Shown here: piece after piece, positions 1 to 11,895 of the stretch
Numbering within the stretch: position 1 is the stretch's first letter
How the letters are laid out: every line of letters begins with the position of its first letter
Origin: Botryotinia globosa
Taxonomy: Eukaryota > Ascomycota > Leotiomycetes > Helotiales > Sclerotiniaceae
Assembly: GCA_014898425.1 (NCBI GenBank)
Contig: RCSZ01000024.1
Coordinates: forward strand, 1 to 64,000
Length of the DNA: 64,000 bases
Reading direction: 5' to 3'
Program-made: the position numbers and the translations under genes
Notes under the pieces: model-generated
Databases searched by the model: none
The model's input: the letters and a program-made list of their open reading frames with translations, nothing else
What the model was told of the DNA's origin: nothing

Positions 1-1789
1 ATTGAAAAATTAAAGGAAAATTGAAAATTAAAGATTTAATGAATATTGAATTTAGAATATAATTTTTAAAAAAAAAGGATTTTAATTCAAAAGGAAATTT
101 ATTTTATATATATAAATATTATAATTGTTATAATAATATTAAATTTTAATTAATTTCTAATTGATATTCAAATTAACAAAATGATATTAATTCAAATTGG
201 TTTGTTAAAAGAAGTATATTACTGATTAATATATCAAATAATTAATTAATATTTCAAATCTTAATACAAAATATTATTTAAATTATAATATTATATAAAA
301 TATTATTATAAATTCAATAGAATTTGTAAGGGAATTTTGAATTATTGTTTATAGAATGTAATTCATTATATTATATTATATATTAAGATAGTTTTATTTA
401 GAATTTGGATATTAATAATATTTAAAACTATTAATATCAAAATATTAATATAATAGAATCTATATTATTTAATTTGAATAATAAAATAATCTTATTTTAA
501 TATATATATAATATATGAATTTTCAATATTGATATTTTTCGATTTTAAAAGTATTATAAAAAAGATTTCAATTTTAAGATTTTGAAATATATATTTTTTC
601 ATTTTTTTGATATCTTTTTTTGAATTGAATAATTGAATTAATATATCAAGATTAGATAATAATTTTTTTGATATAGTTGATATTCTATATAAAAAAAAAG
701 TTCAAGCTTTTATATTATAAATATCAATATTTTGATAAAATTAAAGAAATCAATATAATATATTTATTTAGATTAATAATAATCAATCAATTCAAAAGAT
801 AATTTAATTTAGTTTTCGAATAAATATAATTTAATCAAATATTTATATTTGTAGGATTTCAAGATTTCGAAAAGATTGAAAATAAAGTATAAAAAAATTA
901 TAATCAAATTTCTTCTTTTTTATATATATATTTTTTAATTAATATTAATTTCAATAAAATCTCTAATTTTGAAATTAAAAAAACTATAAATAAAATTAAG
1001 AATAATCCTTATCAAATCTTTAAAATTAATATTATTATTTTATTTTATTCAAAATATTATAATATTACAAATTTATAAACTTAATATTTAAAATATATTG
1101 AAAATTAATAAAAATTATTATAATATAATTTCTTAAAAGCTATATTAATATTTTCAAAACATTCTAATATATAAATATAATATTTTTTATAAACTTTTTA
1201 ATTTTTTTTATATTATAATATAAAATATTCGAATATTTAATATTTAAAATGAATATAATATTATTATATATAATATATTGAAATATTTATATTCAAATGT
1301 TATATATAAATATTTTAATATATTATATAAAACTTATATTTTATAATTTATTTATTAATATTATAATTTCAATATTAATATTTTAATCCCTTTATTTTGA
1401 ATTATCAATCTTCAATATAAATAAATATTAAAAATCTTTAAATTTAAATAATAAACTTTTAAAATCAAATATAAAAGCTTTTAATATTGAATTGAAATCT
1501 TTTACAAATCAAAATATAAATTTCCAAATTTCAAATAAAATCTTTGATATAAATATATCTTAATGTTTATTATATATAATAATTAGATTAATTTTATATA
1601 TACTTATCTATATATAAAAGAATTCTAGTTTTCAATATTAAGATTTATAGACTATTAAACCCCCAAATATCGAAATAAAGGCTTTTAAAATCAATATTAA
1701 AAACCCTAAAATATCAAATAAAAAACCTTTAAATATTAAATCAAAATCTTTAAAATTTAAAAATAAAAACCTTTTATATATTATACTAT
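1..1789. other. RIP-degenerated AT-rich DNA, no recognisable gene
   Basis: The stretch is almost entirely A and T, with stop codons in every frame and no ORF above noise. The few C and G residues are scattered. This composition, together with the transition-only differences between repeats elsewhere in the window, fits old transposon DNA erased by RIP. I see no motif that identifies the original element. Confidence 0.6.
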
Positions 1790-2045
1790 AATATTATATT
1801 ATTATAATTGAATAGAACTTTTTTAATTTATAAAATTTTAATATCAAAATATAATATTAGAATATATTACATTAACATATTAGAATTCTAATTAAAAAAT
1901 TATAAAATAAATTCTTATATTATAATACTGTAATCTTTTAAATAAATTAATCTTAATATTTTATATATAAACTATATTAATTTCATATATACTCACCTAT
2001 ATATAAAAATATTTTAGCTTTTAATAATAGAGTTTATAGGTTATT
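1790..2045. repeat. Left copy of a ~250-bp direct repeat
   Basis: Two parts recur at 3030-3258. The first reads like GAATAGAACTTTTTTAATTT and leads to an AATTCTTATATTATAATA-like stretch. The second is a block around ACTCACCTATATATAAAAAT that ends in GAGTTTATAGGTTATTAAGA. The two copies differ mainly by transitions and small indels. A shorter relative of the second part lies at 1575-1660. The pair encloses a minisatellite, so it may be the decayed LTRs of a small element, but no ends or TSD can be fixed. Confidence 0.5.
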
Positions 2046-2990
2046 AAGATTTAAAAGATTAAAATAAAAGCCGTTAATATCAAATAAAAAAGCCTTTAGA
2101 TTAAATATAAAAATCCTGAAAATCAATAATAAGAGTCTTTGAAATAATAAAATAAAAGCTTTTAATATTAAAAATAAAAATCTTGAAAATAATGAAATAA
2201 AAGTCTTTAATATCAAAAATAAAAGTTTTTAATATTAAAAATAAAAGCCTTTAATATCAAAAATAAGAGTCTCTGAAATAATAAAATAAAAGCCTTTAAT
2301 ATTAAAAATAAGAATTCCGAAAATAATAAAATAAAAGCTTCTAATATTAAAAATAAAAGCTTTTAATATTAAAAATAAAAGTCTTTAATATTAAAAATAA
2401 GAGCTTTTGAATATCAAAAATTAGAATCTTTAATATTAAAAATAAGAGTCTTCAAATATCAAAAATTAGAGTTTCTAATATTAAAAATAAAAGTCCTCGA
2501 ATATCAAAAATTAAAGTTTCCAATATTAAAAATAAGAGTTTCCAAAATAATAAAATAAAAGTTCTGAATATCAAAAAGCTAAGTTTTTGATATAATAAAA
2601 TTAGAATCTTGAAATATTAAAATAAGAGTTTTCGAATATCAAAAATAAGAGTCTCCGATATAATAAAGTTAGAGTTCTGAAATAATAAAATTAGAGTTTT
2701 CAATATCAAAAAGCTAAATCCCGAAATAATAAAATTAGAATTTTCAATATTAAAAAGCTAAGTTTTTAAAATAATAAAATAAGAGCTTTTAATATCAAAA
2801 AACTAAGCTTTTGAAATAATAAAATTAGAGTTTCTAATATCAAAAAGCTAAGTTTCTGAAATAATAAAATTAGAGTTTCTAATATCAAAAAGCTAAGCCT
2901 TTAAAATAATAAAATAAGAGCTTCTAATATCAAAAAGCTAAGCTTCTAAAATAATAAAATTAAAACATTTAATATTAAAAATAAAAGATC
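2046..2990. repeat. Degenerate ~30-nt minisatellite
   Basis: About 30 imperfect units follow the pattern AATAATAAAATAAAAGyCTTTAATATyAAAA, alternating with AATATCAAAAAGCTAAGTTT-like units in the second half. Unit length varies between about 25 and 40 nt. The array is bounded on both sides by the 250-bp direct repeats. It is non-coding. The short minus-strand ORF across it is only the translated repeat. Confidence 0.7.
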
Positions 2991-3029
2991 TCAAATATTA
3001 ATATATAAAATCTCTAAATATTAAATTAT

Positions 3030-3348
3030 AATATTATATCATCAGAATTGAATAAAGCTTTTTTAGTTTATAGAATTTTTATATTATATTATAATATTAG
3101 AATTCTAATCAAAAAGTTATTAAATAAATTCTTATATAATAGTATCCAAAATCCCCTATTAGCTTTATATATCAATTATATTAATTTTATATATACTTAT
3201 TTATATATAAAGGATTCTAACTTTCAATAATAGAGTTTATAAGTTATTAAGATCTAAATATCAATTATATTAATTTTATATATGTTTATTTATATATAAA
3301 AGAATTTTAGTTTTCAATAATAGAATTTATAAGTTATAAAGATTTAGA
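3030..3348. repeat. Right copy of the ~250-bp direct repeat plus an extra half-copy
   Basis: Positions 3030-3258 repeat 1790-2045 in the same orientation. Positions 3259-3348 repeat again the terminal ~88 bp, the block from ATTATATTAATTTTATATAT to TTATAAGTTATAAAGATT. The 88-bp end block therefore occurs four times in this region: 1575-1660, 1968-2050, 3170-3258 and 3259-3348. Confidence 0.5.
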
Positions 3349-3835
3349 ATATATAATATTCAAAGTTTATATTAATAAAGATAAGCTTAAAAAGTATTAA
3401 TATTAGAATCATTTTATATTAAATATCTTTCAAGTTATTCTTATTATATATCTATAAACTTTTTATTAATCGAAATTCTATATACAATAGATTTCAATTA
3501 AAAAAATATTTTCTAACAAATTATTTAATATACAAATTAATATTAATATTATTAGTTTTCAATAATCTATTTATAGATATATAAAACCTATATATTAAGC
3601 TTATATAATCTATAATCATCGAATTGAAGCTCATCAAGCCTAACTCATTAAACTTAGTTCACCAAACTTAGCTCACTAGCTTAACTTATCAGTATTCATT
3701 TACTAATAATCGTTTATAAGCTTTAAGACTTATAATAAAGCTTATAATAAAGTCTACCTGAGATTTTAAACTTATAAGTGAATCTATATTAGAATATCAT
3801 CGAAATAAAGCTCACTAATATCTTTCAATATATAA
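3349..3835. other. AT-rich DNA, less mutated patch, no gene seen
   Basis: The stretch at 3610-3790 keeps more G and C than its surroundings. It has short internal repeats of the type TCACTAAACTTAGCTCAC and CTTATAATAAAGCTTATAAT. I find no coding frame and no identifiable element. Confidence 0.4.
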
Positions 3836-4620
3836 TCTTTTAATAAATCTTTCAATATATAATCTTTTAATAAATCTTTTAATAAATCTTTTAATAAATC
3901 TTTTAATAAATCTTTCAATAAATCTTTCAATATATAATCTTTTAATATATTTCAATACTATTCTCTCGAAATATTAATATTTCACTAAAAATCTTATAAT
4001 AAAATTCAATATTATTCTCTCAAAAAACTAATATTTCATTAAAAGTCTTTTAATATATAATCTTTTAATATATAATCTTTTAATATATAATCTTTTAATA
4101 TTATTCTTTCGAAATATTAATATTCTTTTATAAATCTTTTAATATTATTCTTTAAAAATATTAATATTTCATTAAAATTCTTTCGATATATTTTAATATC
4201 ATTCTTTCGAAATATTAATATTTTACTTCAAATCTTTTGATATAATTCAATATTATTCTTCAAAAATATTAATATTTGACTAAAAATCTTTTGATATAAT
4301 TCAATATTATTCTTCAAAAATATTAATATTTGATTAAAAATCTTTCGATATCGTTTAATATTATTCTCTCAAAATATTAATAATTTATTAAAAATCTTTT
4401 AATATAATTCAATATTATTCTCTGAAAATATTAATATTCTTTTATAAATCTTTTAATATTATTCTTTCGAAATATTAATATTTTACTAAAAAATTTTCGA
4501 TATAATTTAATATTATTCTCTGAAAATACTAATATTCTCTTATAAATATTTCAATATTATTCTCTCAAAACCCTAATATTTTATTAAAAATCTTTTAATA
4601 TATATCTTTCAATATTCTTA
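3836..4620. repeat. Degenerate tandem array with a 12-bp sub-array
   Basis: At 3840-3920 a nearly pure 12-bp unit (AAATCTTTTAAT) repeats about six times. Downstream, units of about 50-60 bp recur around ten times. They combine AATCTTTTAATATAATTCAA, ATATTATTCTyTCAAAATAT and TAATATTTCATTAA-like pieces. Confidence 0.65.
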
Positions 4621-4869
4621 TTAATATTCTTTCTTTTTAATATTCTAATTAGTAATATTTCTATTAGTATTAGATTTTCAATTATATGATTTAATTATCC
4701 TATACCTCTTTCTACTAAATTACTATTACTTATACCTTTCCAAATTCAAATTTTAGGATTATTAATATAAAATAATCAATTTGAAAAATAATTTAAATTT
4801 ATTTTTAATATTCGAAATATTAATTAAAATAATCTTTAAGTTATTAAAAAACTTTATTTAATTTATTAT
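4621..4869. other. AT-rich spacer, nothing identified
   Basis: No coding frame and no recognised repeat. It separates the tandem array from repeat R1. Confidence 0.4.
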
Positions 4870-6475
4870 TTTTTATTGAATTCGAAGTGATAACTAATTT
4901 CATTTATTTCATAAATCACTACTTTTTGATTTCGAAAATTACTATAGCTTTTCTTCAATCTTATCAAAACTAGATTTTAAGATTAGCTTTACAGATTCAT
5001 CACTATTGAATATATCAAAAATCCAATTTTATATATAAAAAATTCAATTGATTCTTTATTCTTTTCTTTTTTTAGATTTTTGAAAAGCCTAAATTTGAAA
5101 TATAAAAAGATAATAACCAATTTTACTTATTTCACAGATCACTACTTCTTGATTTCAAAAATTACTATAGCTTTCTTTCAAACTTATCAAAATTAAACTT
5201 TAGAATTAGTTCTACAAATCTATTATTATTAAATATATTGAAAATTTAATTTCATATATAAAAAATTCAATTGATTCTTTATTCTTTTCTTTTTTTAGAT
5301 TTTTAAAAAGCTTAAAATTAAAGTATAGAAAAGTGGTAATTAATTTTACTTATTTTATAGATCACCATTTTTTGATTTCAAAAATTATTATAACTTTTTT
5401 TTAAATCTTTTTAATCCTAAACTTTAGGATTACCTTTACAAATCAATCAATATTAAAAATATCGAAAATCTAAATATATATAAAAAAAATTCAATTAAAT
5501 CTTTATTCATTTCTTTTTTCAGATTTCTAAAAAACCTAGAATTGAAGTATAAAAAAGTAGTAACCAAATAATGACTTTTTGTCTGAATCACTACCCCTCT
5601 TAGGATTAAGGTTACCATCAATACTAACCACCAAAAAAATCCTCGGAATAATAGTTAGAATTAGAAATGATAACTAAATGTATTCATTTTACTAGTTATT
5701 ACCTCCCTGCTTTCAAAATTTATTATAGCTTTTTTTTCAACCTTTTCAAAATTAGGGTTATTTCAATTCGATTTTAAAACTTTAATATAGAAGATTTCGA
5801 AATTCTAATTTCGAATAATTATTATTCAATTAAATCTTTATTAATTTCTTTTTTTAAATTTCAAAAAAGCTTAAAATTAAAGTCAGAAGAGATAGTGATC
5901 AATTTATAACTTTTAATACTTTTTCGTTAATTATTATTCCCCTGTTTTTTATAAATTATTATAACTTTTTCAATCTCTTTAGAATTAGGATTATTTTAAT
6001 TCAATACAAAAACCCTACTATAAAAGCTTTTCGAATTCTAATTTCGAATTAATATTATTCAATTGAATTTTTATTAATTTCTTTTTTCAGATTTTTGAAA
6101 AGCTTTAAATTGAAATTAAAAGAGGTGGTAACCAATTAATAACTTCTAATACTTTTTCACTGGTTTTTTACTAATCACTATTTCCTACCTTTACAAATTA
6201 TTATAGCTTTTTTTTAATCTCTTCAAAATTAGAATTATTTCAATTCAATATAAAAGTTTTAATATTAAAGATTTCGAAATTCTAATTTTATATATAAAAA
6301 ATTCAATTGAATTTTTATTTATTTCTTTTTTCAGATTTTCGAAAAGCTTTAAATTGAAGCTAAAAGTGGTGGTGATCAATTGGAGCGTTTTTGATTGGGT
6401 TACTATTCTCCTTAGAGTTGGGGTCACTATTAATGCTGACCACTAATAAAATCCTTGGAATAATAGTTAGTAATA
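4870..6475 (-). repeat. Repeat R1, inverted, about two tandem copies
   Basis: The reverse complement matches 11896-12720 and 13884-15318. Each R1 copy starts (minus-strand sense) with CTAACTATTATTCCGAGGAT, seen here near 6475 and again near 5655, so the copies are about 0.7-0.8 kb and head-to-tail. Inside each copy there are sub-modules of about 230-245 bp. These are recognised by AATTCAATTGAATTTTT, GAAATAACTCTAATTTT-like and AAGCTATrrTAATTTTT-like segments. Differences between copies are mostly transitions. R1 has no ORF and its class is unknown. Confidence 0.65.
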
Positions 6476-7494
6476 ATAAAAAGAATAATATTTAATAAAG
6501 GTATTTCTTTTCAAAATTGATTTTTTAAATAAATTAAATAAACTAAGGTTTTTTGAGATTATGTTATTTCCATATTATTGATTTTTTATAGTAAATAATA
6601 TCAAAATATAAATATTTCAAATATACATCTAAAATTAATAACATTATATTTCTGATATCAATGTTTTTACCTTTGTTATTATATTAAAATATTTTTTTTA
6701 AAAAATTATATATAGTATTTATTATAATATATATAAATCAAAGTTTAATATTATAATTATTATAATATTTCAGGAATTATTATTGATATATACAATCCCC
6801 TATCTGCTATTTTATTCTATATAATTTTTGATTGAAATATAAAGTCTTTTTCTCAAAAATTTCTATGATTTTATTATCTATTTAATTTTTATATAATAAA
6901 TGAACTATATCAATTAATACATTATAAACTAATTATATTATATAATCAGAATATTTAATTATAAATAATTGGTTTATATTATAAAAATTTTAATTTATAT
7001 AACAAATATATATCTATAATTTAAAAATAATTTGATATAAATATTAAAAAGTTTGAAAATAATCTATCTATAATTTTGAATTGTAATAAGTATTATATTA
7101 ATATTTATAGAATTTTTTGATATCTTTTATTATTACTTTTCAAATATTGAAAAGGTTGCTTTCTCATTTGTTAATTATTTTATTAAAAATATCGATTCTA
7201 ATTTTTAATAAAACTTTTAATTCAATAATAGATTTACTATTATTATTTCTCTTTTAAAATAATAAAGAATTATACAATTTTATTATATTAATAAATTATA
7301 AATAGATAATAAAATAAATAAAATTGATATAAATAATTTTACCAAAAAATGGTAAAGTTATAATTATATGAGATTTTACTAAGCTCAAATTAATAGTATA
7401 AATTTTTGTCTTTAAATTATATTATTTTAAAAAATAAAAAATAAATTAAGATTAAATATAAGAATTATTATTATATTATCAACTATTTTCGATT
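6476..7494. other. RIP-degenerated DNA, nothing identified
   Basis: About 1 kb of AT-rich sequence without a readable frame or a match to the repeats defined elsewhere in the window. Confidence 0.45.
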
Positions 7495-7656
7495 TATTAA
7501 TATTAAATTATATTAAATTAATATTCAATATAAAAATTATTATTATATTGCTAATAATTCTTATTTATATAAAAACTAGAACTACAATATGTTTATATTA
7601 TAATGTCGAGGTACTAGTGTAAGTGCTAGTATGATCACATGATTCCTATCCCGATA
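7495..7656 (-). mobile_element. Copia LTR relic (same family as 26930-31574)
   Basis: The reverse complement of 7560-7656 reads TATCGGGATAGGAATCATGT and continues through ACTAGCACTTACACTAGTAC. It aligns with the start of the Copia LTR at 26930 with only transition differences. The distal part (7495-7560) is too eroded to place the LTR end confidently. No matching partner LTR or TSD was found, so it is a solo LTR or a truncated element. Confidence 0.65.
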
Positions 7657-7865
7657 CTTTTAAATTATGAAAAATATATAATTTATAGGTAGTGGGTTGC
7701 TTTCGATATGAGGGCTTGAGGTAAGAGATTAGGTCTTCGGAATATTCGGAACGGAAAAGAAAGGGGTTTGTAGAATATTCGGAAAAGAAAGGGGTTCGAG
7801 GTACGAAGTGGATCTGAGGGTTTTCATCACGTAGCCTCACGTGCTTTATAACCTTGTGACCTTGA
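7657..7865. other. GC-retaining segment with a short internal duplication
   Basis: Unlike its neighbours this ~200-bp segment is not RIP-depleted. It contains a duplicated block of about 30 bp at 7738-7802 (TCGGAATATTCGGA then GAAAAGAAAGGGGTT, repeated). It also has CACGTAGCCTCACGTG near 7829-7845. The 64-codon minus-strand frame has no supporting start context or homology that I recognise. It lies between the Copia LTR relic and an R1 fragment, so it is probably part of another inserted repeat. Confidence 0.4.
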
Positions 7866-8090
7866 TACTAAATACAAAAGCTTTTTTAATGCTAATTTCG
7901 AATATATATTATTCAATTGAATTTCTATTAAAAAAAATTAGATTTTAAAAAAATCTAAAATCTAAATATAAAGAGATAATAATCAATTAAAAACTTTTTA
8001 TTTAAATCATTATTCCTTTTAAGATTATAATTATCATTGATGTTAATTATTAATAAACTCCTCGAAATAATAGTTAGAGTTATTCTCCGG
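7866..8090 (-). repeat. R1 fragment, inverted
   Basis: One ~225-bp sub-module of R1. It carries AATTTCGAATATATATTATTCAATT at its left and the R1 tip (CTCGAAATAATAGTTAGAGTT) at its right, in the same orientation as 4870-6475. Confidence 0.55.
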
Positions 8091-8770
8091 ATTTTAATTA
8101 ACCTTTTTTTTCAAAGAAATCTATATTTTAAATAAACTTAGTTTATTTGTCTTCCTAATTAGTATTCTTAATATTGTTCTTTTTATTTATATTCTTCTTA
8201 ATATTCTTATTATCATTCTCAGAGTTGTTCTTCTATTATTATTATAATTTCTCTTTTCCATTTCCTTATTATTATTCTTATTAGTATTCTTATTAATATT
8301 CTTGTTTTTGTTACTATTAATCTTTATTGTTTTCTTTTTAATAATAATAATAATACTAAAAATGAATTCGATAACATATAGTATATCTAATATAGAAAAA
8401 AAAAACTTCAATTAAAAAAGCTATGAATAAATAAACAAGATAAATCTTATCTTATATTTATTGTATTATTCAAATATCAATTATCTTTTTCGATATAATA
8501 TTTATAATAAAACTAATACAAATCCTTCAATTCAAAAGATAATTTAATTCTAATAAAGTGCTTAAAATCTTTATTCAAAATAAGATTAGAAAATATATAA
8601 TATTATATATAAAGTTTTCAAAGTTTATAATTTATTATAATATAATAAAAAATTCAAAAAAAAACCTCGATTGAAAAAAGCAATAAAACTTCTAATATTA
8701 TAAAACTTTTTATATTATTAGATCTTTCTTATTTTATTAATTTCTAATAAAAATAATATCATTGAATTCA
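8091..8770. repeat. Pyrimidine-rich tract; inverted counterpart of 13080-13880
   Basis: 8160-8345 is a T/C-rich run of ATTCTTATTATTATTCTT-like units. 8650-8740 contains AAAAAAAACCTCGATTGAAA followed by AACTTCTAATATTATAAAAC. The reverse complement of 13080-13880 shows the same order (purine-rich tract next to R1, then an AAAAACCTTAATCAAAAAAA-like and AATATAAAAACTTC-like block). The repeat edge of gene island 1 is therefore mirrored on both sides. Confidence 0.45.
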
Positions 8771-8779
8771 TTGAATCAA

Positions 8780-9960
8780 GATGTATTGAATATATCATTT
8801 AACTCTCAATTGTATTTCTAACCCAAACCCTATATTCCAACCTCCAATATAACATAAGATTCTACATCAATGACTTCACGTATCCAGCCAGTGATATTGC
8901 AACACCAATTCCACTTTGAATTTTGATGTGTATGACAAGAATTGCAATGTTGTTTTGAATATAACTCCAGGCTGTGTTGAGCCTATACGATATCACCGAT
9001 ACTTGTGTGTATGGGCAAATCTCTAAGTCTAGAGAACTCTAAGCAGGGTATGCCAAGCAAGCCAAAGTATGGGACATCGTTTGTTTATGCTTTTCTCTCC
9101 GGGGCTTTCGCCAGGCATATCACTGACGCGGCTTCAGCGGCAAATATCAACGTAGCCACCAGCGAGCCCAAGCTGGTAACCAACTTCGATGATTGGTAGG
9201 TTACCCTCAAAATTCCCCAAAGAGCCGACATTCTTCGGGTTCAGAGAGGTAGTGTGACCAGCAACGTCGAGTTCAACCGCATTTCTCCAAGAACAAGACC
9301 AGCTTTTTAGTCAGCCTCGACATATCCTTCAAGATCAAATGCAGTGAGACTCAACACATAAACGAGGACTGAAAATACACCGCCCTCGTTGAATCCGACA
9401 AGTTCAGCCCAAACATTGATCAGAGTGGAACTTCTCCATGATACTAGCCCTCGCCGCCGTTATATAAATGAAGATCGATAAATCCCCGGCCGTGCGCATC
9501 GGCTGGACAGTCGTCAAGCTCAACTTGATCCAACCTTGTCAACTTTGTGTAGAAATCGACACCTCGGAGGCATCAGTAGGCAGGCTCACTCAGCGAGGAT
9601 TTTAAATAGCAATACGAGCTCACTGATTCAATCGCCCTATGATATAAAAGATAAGCATATCAACATTGTTGATACCAAAACAATGGAGAAATCTATAGTA
9701 TACATTAGGCAGATGAGCCTCATGGATGTGAGGGTCTCTCAAGACCTGCGGAAGATGCGAACACGGATAGCGCCGTAGTATTTTTTAAGAACGCCAACAA
9801 TATGAATGAATCGATAGTGTATCCTGACAGACTCAAGAAATACAAGCATCAATTCATGAATATGAATATGTCACCTGGGCAACTGGCACTGCTCTGGCTT
9901 TTTGTGGGTTGTGGCTGGTCGTGGGTCATATCTGAAGCTGTGTGGCTCAAGCTTTAAATT
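8780..9960 (+). pseudogene. Decayed protein-coding gene relic, family unknown
   Basis: Base composition is gene-like here (the CpG-bearing GC content of the islands) but no frame stays open for more than about 80 codons. Coherent peptide pieces appear in successive frames: SNVEFNRISPRTRPAF then stop near 9270; VESDKFSPNIDQSG near 9395; KIDKSPAVRIGWTVVKLNL near 9474; and NMNESIVYPDRLKKYKHQF then a hydrophobic LALLWLFVGCGWSWVI near 9800-9940. The last suggests a membrane segment near a C-terminus. The changes are frameshifts and scattered stops, not the all-transition pattern of RIP. I do not recognise the ancestral protein. A gene with unusual introns is possible but less likely. Confidence 0.4.
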
Positions 9961-10428
9961 GACGGATTAGATATCCCCATATTATTTGTACTCGCTGCAC
10001 AGTCTTTGAAAGATTGAGATGAATCGAAAAAAGCATGAAAGTATTTCTGACTGTATATGAAAAGTAGTAGTAGAGGCAGTAGTATTTTTGACGTTACAGT
10101 CAACAGATACATAAACCTCAAGCCCCAAGAGACTTTCCAAGACCATACCAATAATGCGCGAAGTTGAGGAAATATTACAATAAGATACTAAATACATAAA
10201 AAGGCCAAAACCACAAAGGGAAAAAAGACCTTTTCGTATAAAAAGTGTAAGTACCAGATTGCACACAAATAATCAGACCCATACTGGTATCCGTCAACAA
10301 ACTCCCTTGGAGTTCAACACAATGCCCTTTCCCCTCTTTCCCCATAAACCCATCGAACCGAAACCCGCCCCACAAGTTCAAGTATCCGTTGCACAGCCAT
10401 AACTCATGAATACCGGTAGTACAGAGTA
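9961..10428. other. Intergenic, no supported gene
   Basis: Short overlapping minus-strand frames exist (for example 9982-10266) but have no start context, no splice partner and no domain. The region probably holds the 3' flank of the minus-strand gene at 10429-11626. Confidence 0.4.
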
Positions 10429-11626
10429 CTATTCATGAGTAATGATTCCTCTTGCTACCAGGAACTTGTACCAATTAGACTCAACATCTTTCTTATTTTG
10501 AGCATTCCACCAGTTTGACATGGTTGAGACGCCCTTTGGAATATCATTAGTTAGATTACAAAGTATAAGGGAAAGGATATACTCACCGGAAACTTAATCC
10601 ATAAAGATTTCTCCATATCCAAACGTGCAAACAAAGCCTCGGCACATTTTCTCCACGAACAATCTCGTAACTTGAGTCGAGCAATTTCTTCACGATCGGT
10701 CTTGAGCTCGCTCTGAAGAGTCTCGATAAGGTTGTCGTGAATATTAGCTTGTTCTTGGAAGCGAAACTTTTCGTCGTTGGCCCATTTTGCTTTGGCGTTG
10801 TTCAATTCTTTGAGTGATTCGTAGTTTGTTTTGAGTCGAGAAATCTCTTCATCTTTGCTCTCGATCTTTCTCTGAAGAGTCTCAATATGGTTATGGTCGA
10901 TAGCGGCTTGTTCTTGTAGGCGAATTTCCTCAGCACTGAATCTTTGTGTTTTGGTCTCGTCGAGTTCTTTTAGTTGCTGGTGGTCTGTTAGAAGATCTTG
11001 AAATTGTTGTTTTAGCTCGTTGATTTTCTTCTCGGCATTGTTTTTCACTTTGGCCTGCTCATCAAATTGATGCGCTAACTCTATTGTCTTTGTGCTTTCG
11101 AGCTCCTGGTATTGTATTTGCAACGCCGAATGTTCTGATACGAATGCCGCTATTGCTGTATCTCTTTCCTCTACTTTTCTTTCCAATATTGTTATTGCTG
11201 TATCTCGTTCCTTTACTTTTCCCTTCAATGTTGCTATTGCTGTCTCATCTATTGTTGCTTTATCCTCCATCATCAAGACCCGCTTGTCGAGTTGTCCTCT
11301 TAGGAATGAGTTATGGTTCAGTTGACCCCGGGTCTTATTCCCTTCTTCCTTGGAATCGTGAAGGTTCTTGGTTAACAACTCGATTTCACGCTTCGCGACC
11401 GCGTTCAGTATTTCGAGAGTGGAAATGGTGTTCCTAAGATCAAACAAATGATCCGGTAGATCCACATCTTGTGCGTGTGGATCTTGGGGTGGTGGTGGAC
11501 CTATATAGATCAGCCAAAATGGTTAGCTAGCTGTTGATCAAAAGTCTGTTTCGTCGAAGTTGAGAGAGGGTGGGAAAAGGAAACGTTACCACCACTGCCA
11601 TTGCCCTCATCGTTAAAATTAGACAT
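10429..11626 (-). CDS. Coiled-coil protein of unknown function, 3 exons
   Basis: Predicted exons (minus strand) are 11626-11590, 11500-10587 and 10533-10429. They are joined across an 89-bp intron (GTAACG...ATATAG) and a 53-bp intron (GTGAGT...CCAAAG, with a CTAAC branch-like site). The joined frame is 1056 nt, giving 351 residues. The protein begins MSNFNDEGNGSGG, then a short proline run. Residues ~40-300 are strongly heptad-like and rich in E, K, Q and L, so a long coiled coil is expected. Two consecutive ~55-residue repeats end in EEISRLK and EEIARLK, and a 14-residue repeat (KERDTAIT / EERDTAIA) lies upstream. The last exon adds a tryptophan-containing tail starting GVSTMSNWWNAQ. There is no signal peptide or membrane segment. 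I recognise no catalytic or named domain. It is the only intact gene in a ~3-kb island between RIP blocks, so accessory status is likely, but an effector role is only speculation. Confidence 0.75.
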
Positions 11627-11630
11627 CTGA

Positions 11631-11745
11631 GAGAAACTGAGAAACTGAGATATTGAGAAACTGAGATATTGAGAAACTGAAGTATTGAGAAACTGAAGTA
11701 TTGAGAAACTGAAGTATTGAGAAACTGAGGTATTGGGGAACTAAG
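11631..11745. repeat. 16-bp minisatellite in the 5' leader of the coiled-coil gene
   Basis: About seven copies of GAGAAACTGAAGTATT (variants GAGATATT and GAGGTATT) begin 4 bp upstream of the start codon of the minus-strand gene. On the mRNA strand it reads as a CTCAATACTTCAGTTT run. Length variation here would change the untranslated leader, not the protein. Confidence 0.85.
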
Positions 11746-11895
11746 GACTGATCAATCAATATATATAAAAAGAAGGGAAAAGGGGCTTATTTAATCAATG
11801 TAATAGCATTCTTTTCTCTTCTCTTCTCTTCCCTTCACTTTATTTCGACTTTTACTTTTGTTCTATTCCTTTCTTTTATATTCTCATTGTTTCCT

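Noticed and set aside
1..8770. Possible mitochondrial DNA because of the extreme AT content
   Set aside because: No rRNA, tRNA or respiratory genes are visible. LTR retrotransposons with TSDs and neighbouring spliced nuclear genes show it is RIP-affected nuclear DNA.
11084..11437. Plus-strand ORFs of 117 and 77 codons
   Set aside because: Antisense of exon 2 of the coiled-coil gene, without their own start context or introns.
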